Source of the DNA: an uncultured Myxococcales bacterium
GTDB lineage: Bacteria > Myxococcota_A > UBA9042 > DTJE01
NCBI GenBank assembly: GCA_903936705.1
Contig: CAIZWN010000008.1
Location: 83,799 to 147,798 of the forward strand
Length of the DNA stretch: 64,000 nucleotides
Direction of reading: 5' to 3'
This document shows positions 63,734-64,000 of this stretch, in pieces. A program made the translations under genes and the position numbers. The notes below the pieces were generated by a model. The model was not told the DNA's origin. It searched no databases and saw only the letters and a program-made list of their open reading frames with translations. The first letter of the stretch is position 1. Each line of letters opens with the position of its first letter.

Positions 63734-64000
63734 TCCTAAGCGGGTTACGACGGCCCAACATCGTACATCAGCGCGAAATACCGGGCAAGCCGGCTGGTCC
63801 GTCCGTAATCCACCGCCTGGGTCTGCGGGACTCCGTTCGGGAGTATTCAGAGACGGGTTTCAGGCACCTATGCGGCTTGAAACCGTTGAGAAGCGCGAGT
63901 AGGGACACGTAAGTATCTGGTGAAGGGGTCCGGGTCGAGGGGGAGCGGGGCCGCGCCGGTGCCCCCGCACCCGACTGGGGGCCGGCGGCCTTCGCGGCCC
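63734..64000. other. Intergenic region at right edge
   Basis: 267 bases upstream of the BY-kinase, ending in a very GC-rich stretch (from about 63930) with several short self-complementary runs such as GGCCGG/GGCC. It probably holds the BY-kinase promoter. No gene or known RNA is recognised; a structured RNA or a gene start may lie across the window edge. Confidence 0.4.

Noticed and set aside
63694..63912. 72-codon plus-strand frame at the right edge
   Set aside because: Overlaps the BY-kinase start antisense and has Arg/Gly-rich, non-protein-like text.

Overview
The window is a GC-rich chromosomal segment of a Gram-negative, diderm bacterium. Evidence for the cell type is a TonB-dependent receptor, several lipobox signal peptides, an outer-membrane barrel, a PpiD-like periplasmic chaperone and a Wzz/BY-kinase. 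Three large cysteine-rich lipoproteins, a Ser/Thr pseudokinase, stand-alone PqqD and AhbD/NirJ-like proteins and a YfhO-type membrane protein suggest a Myxococcota/deltaproteobacterial-type lineage. That placement is inference; no rRNA is present.

Layout. 1-6000: start of an M23-type murein hydrolase (cut by the left edge), a thiamine-diphosphate 2-keto acid decarboxylase, a Cys-rich lipoprotein, and ribBA. 6200-14430: a PpiD/SurA-like foldase, an NfnA/NfnB-type flavoprotein pair, a membrane protein convergent with a PqqD-like protein, and an overlapping M20/M24 peptidase pair. 14415-17740: a dolichol-phosphate-mannose-synthase-like glycosyltransferase, an outer-membrane barrel protein and a six-Kazal-domain lipoprotein. 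17800-24320: a cobalamin riboswitch followed by a complete B12-uptake operon (TonB receptor, beta-propeller lipoprotein, BtuF, BtuC, BtuD). 24280-34266: a small lipoprotein and a 3061-residue Cys-rich lipoprotein. 34432-39200: an AhbC/AhbD/NirJ-family radical SAM protein divergent from a rubrerythrin-like protein, an FAD amine/amino-acid oxidase, a coiled-coil protein and a degenerate acyl-CoA-synthetase-like protein. 39432-41822: tRNA-Lys(CTT) with a 2.3-kb island whose 100-bp flanking repeats copy the tRNA 3' half and its terminator; its only gene is an AlbA/Schlafen-type ATPase and no integrase is visible. 41853-47119: an ArsA-like ATPase, a methylmalonyl-CoA mutase large subunit, a biotin-carboxylase-like protein lacking its ATP-binding subdomain but keeping an intact biotinyl domain, and a lipoprotein. 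47323-49377: AmgK/MurU cell-wall recycling. 49514-54255: a hybrid histidine kinase overlapping a PleD-like diguanylate cyclase. 54367-64000: YfhO-like protein, pseudokinase-FGE fusion, purB, an unknown protein, and a Wzz/BY-kinase.

Links. B12 uptake fits the presence of B12-dependent methylmalonyl-CoA mutase. The riboswitch operon places a propeller lipoprotein between BtuB and BtuF, as BtuG does in Bacteroidetes. A recurring theme is enzyme folds that have lost catalytic residues: the biotin carboxylase, the kinase, the ANL synthetase and possibly the DHBP-synthase half of RibBA. The clearest accessory feature is the integrase-less tRNA-Lys mini-island.
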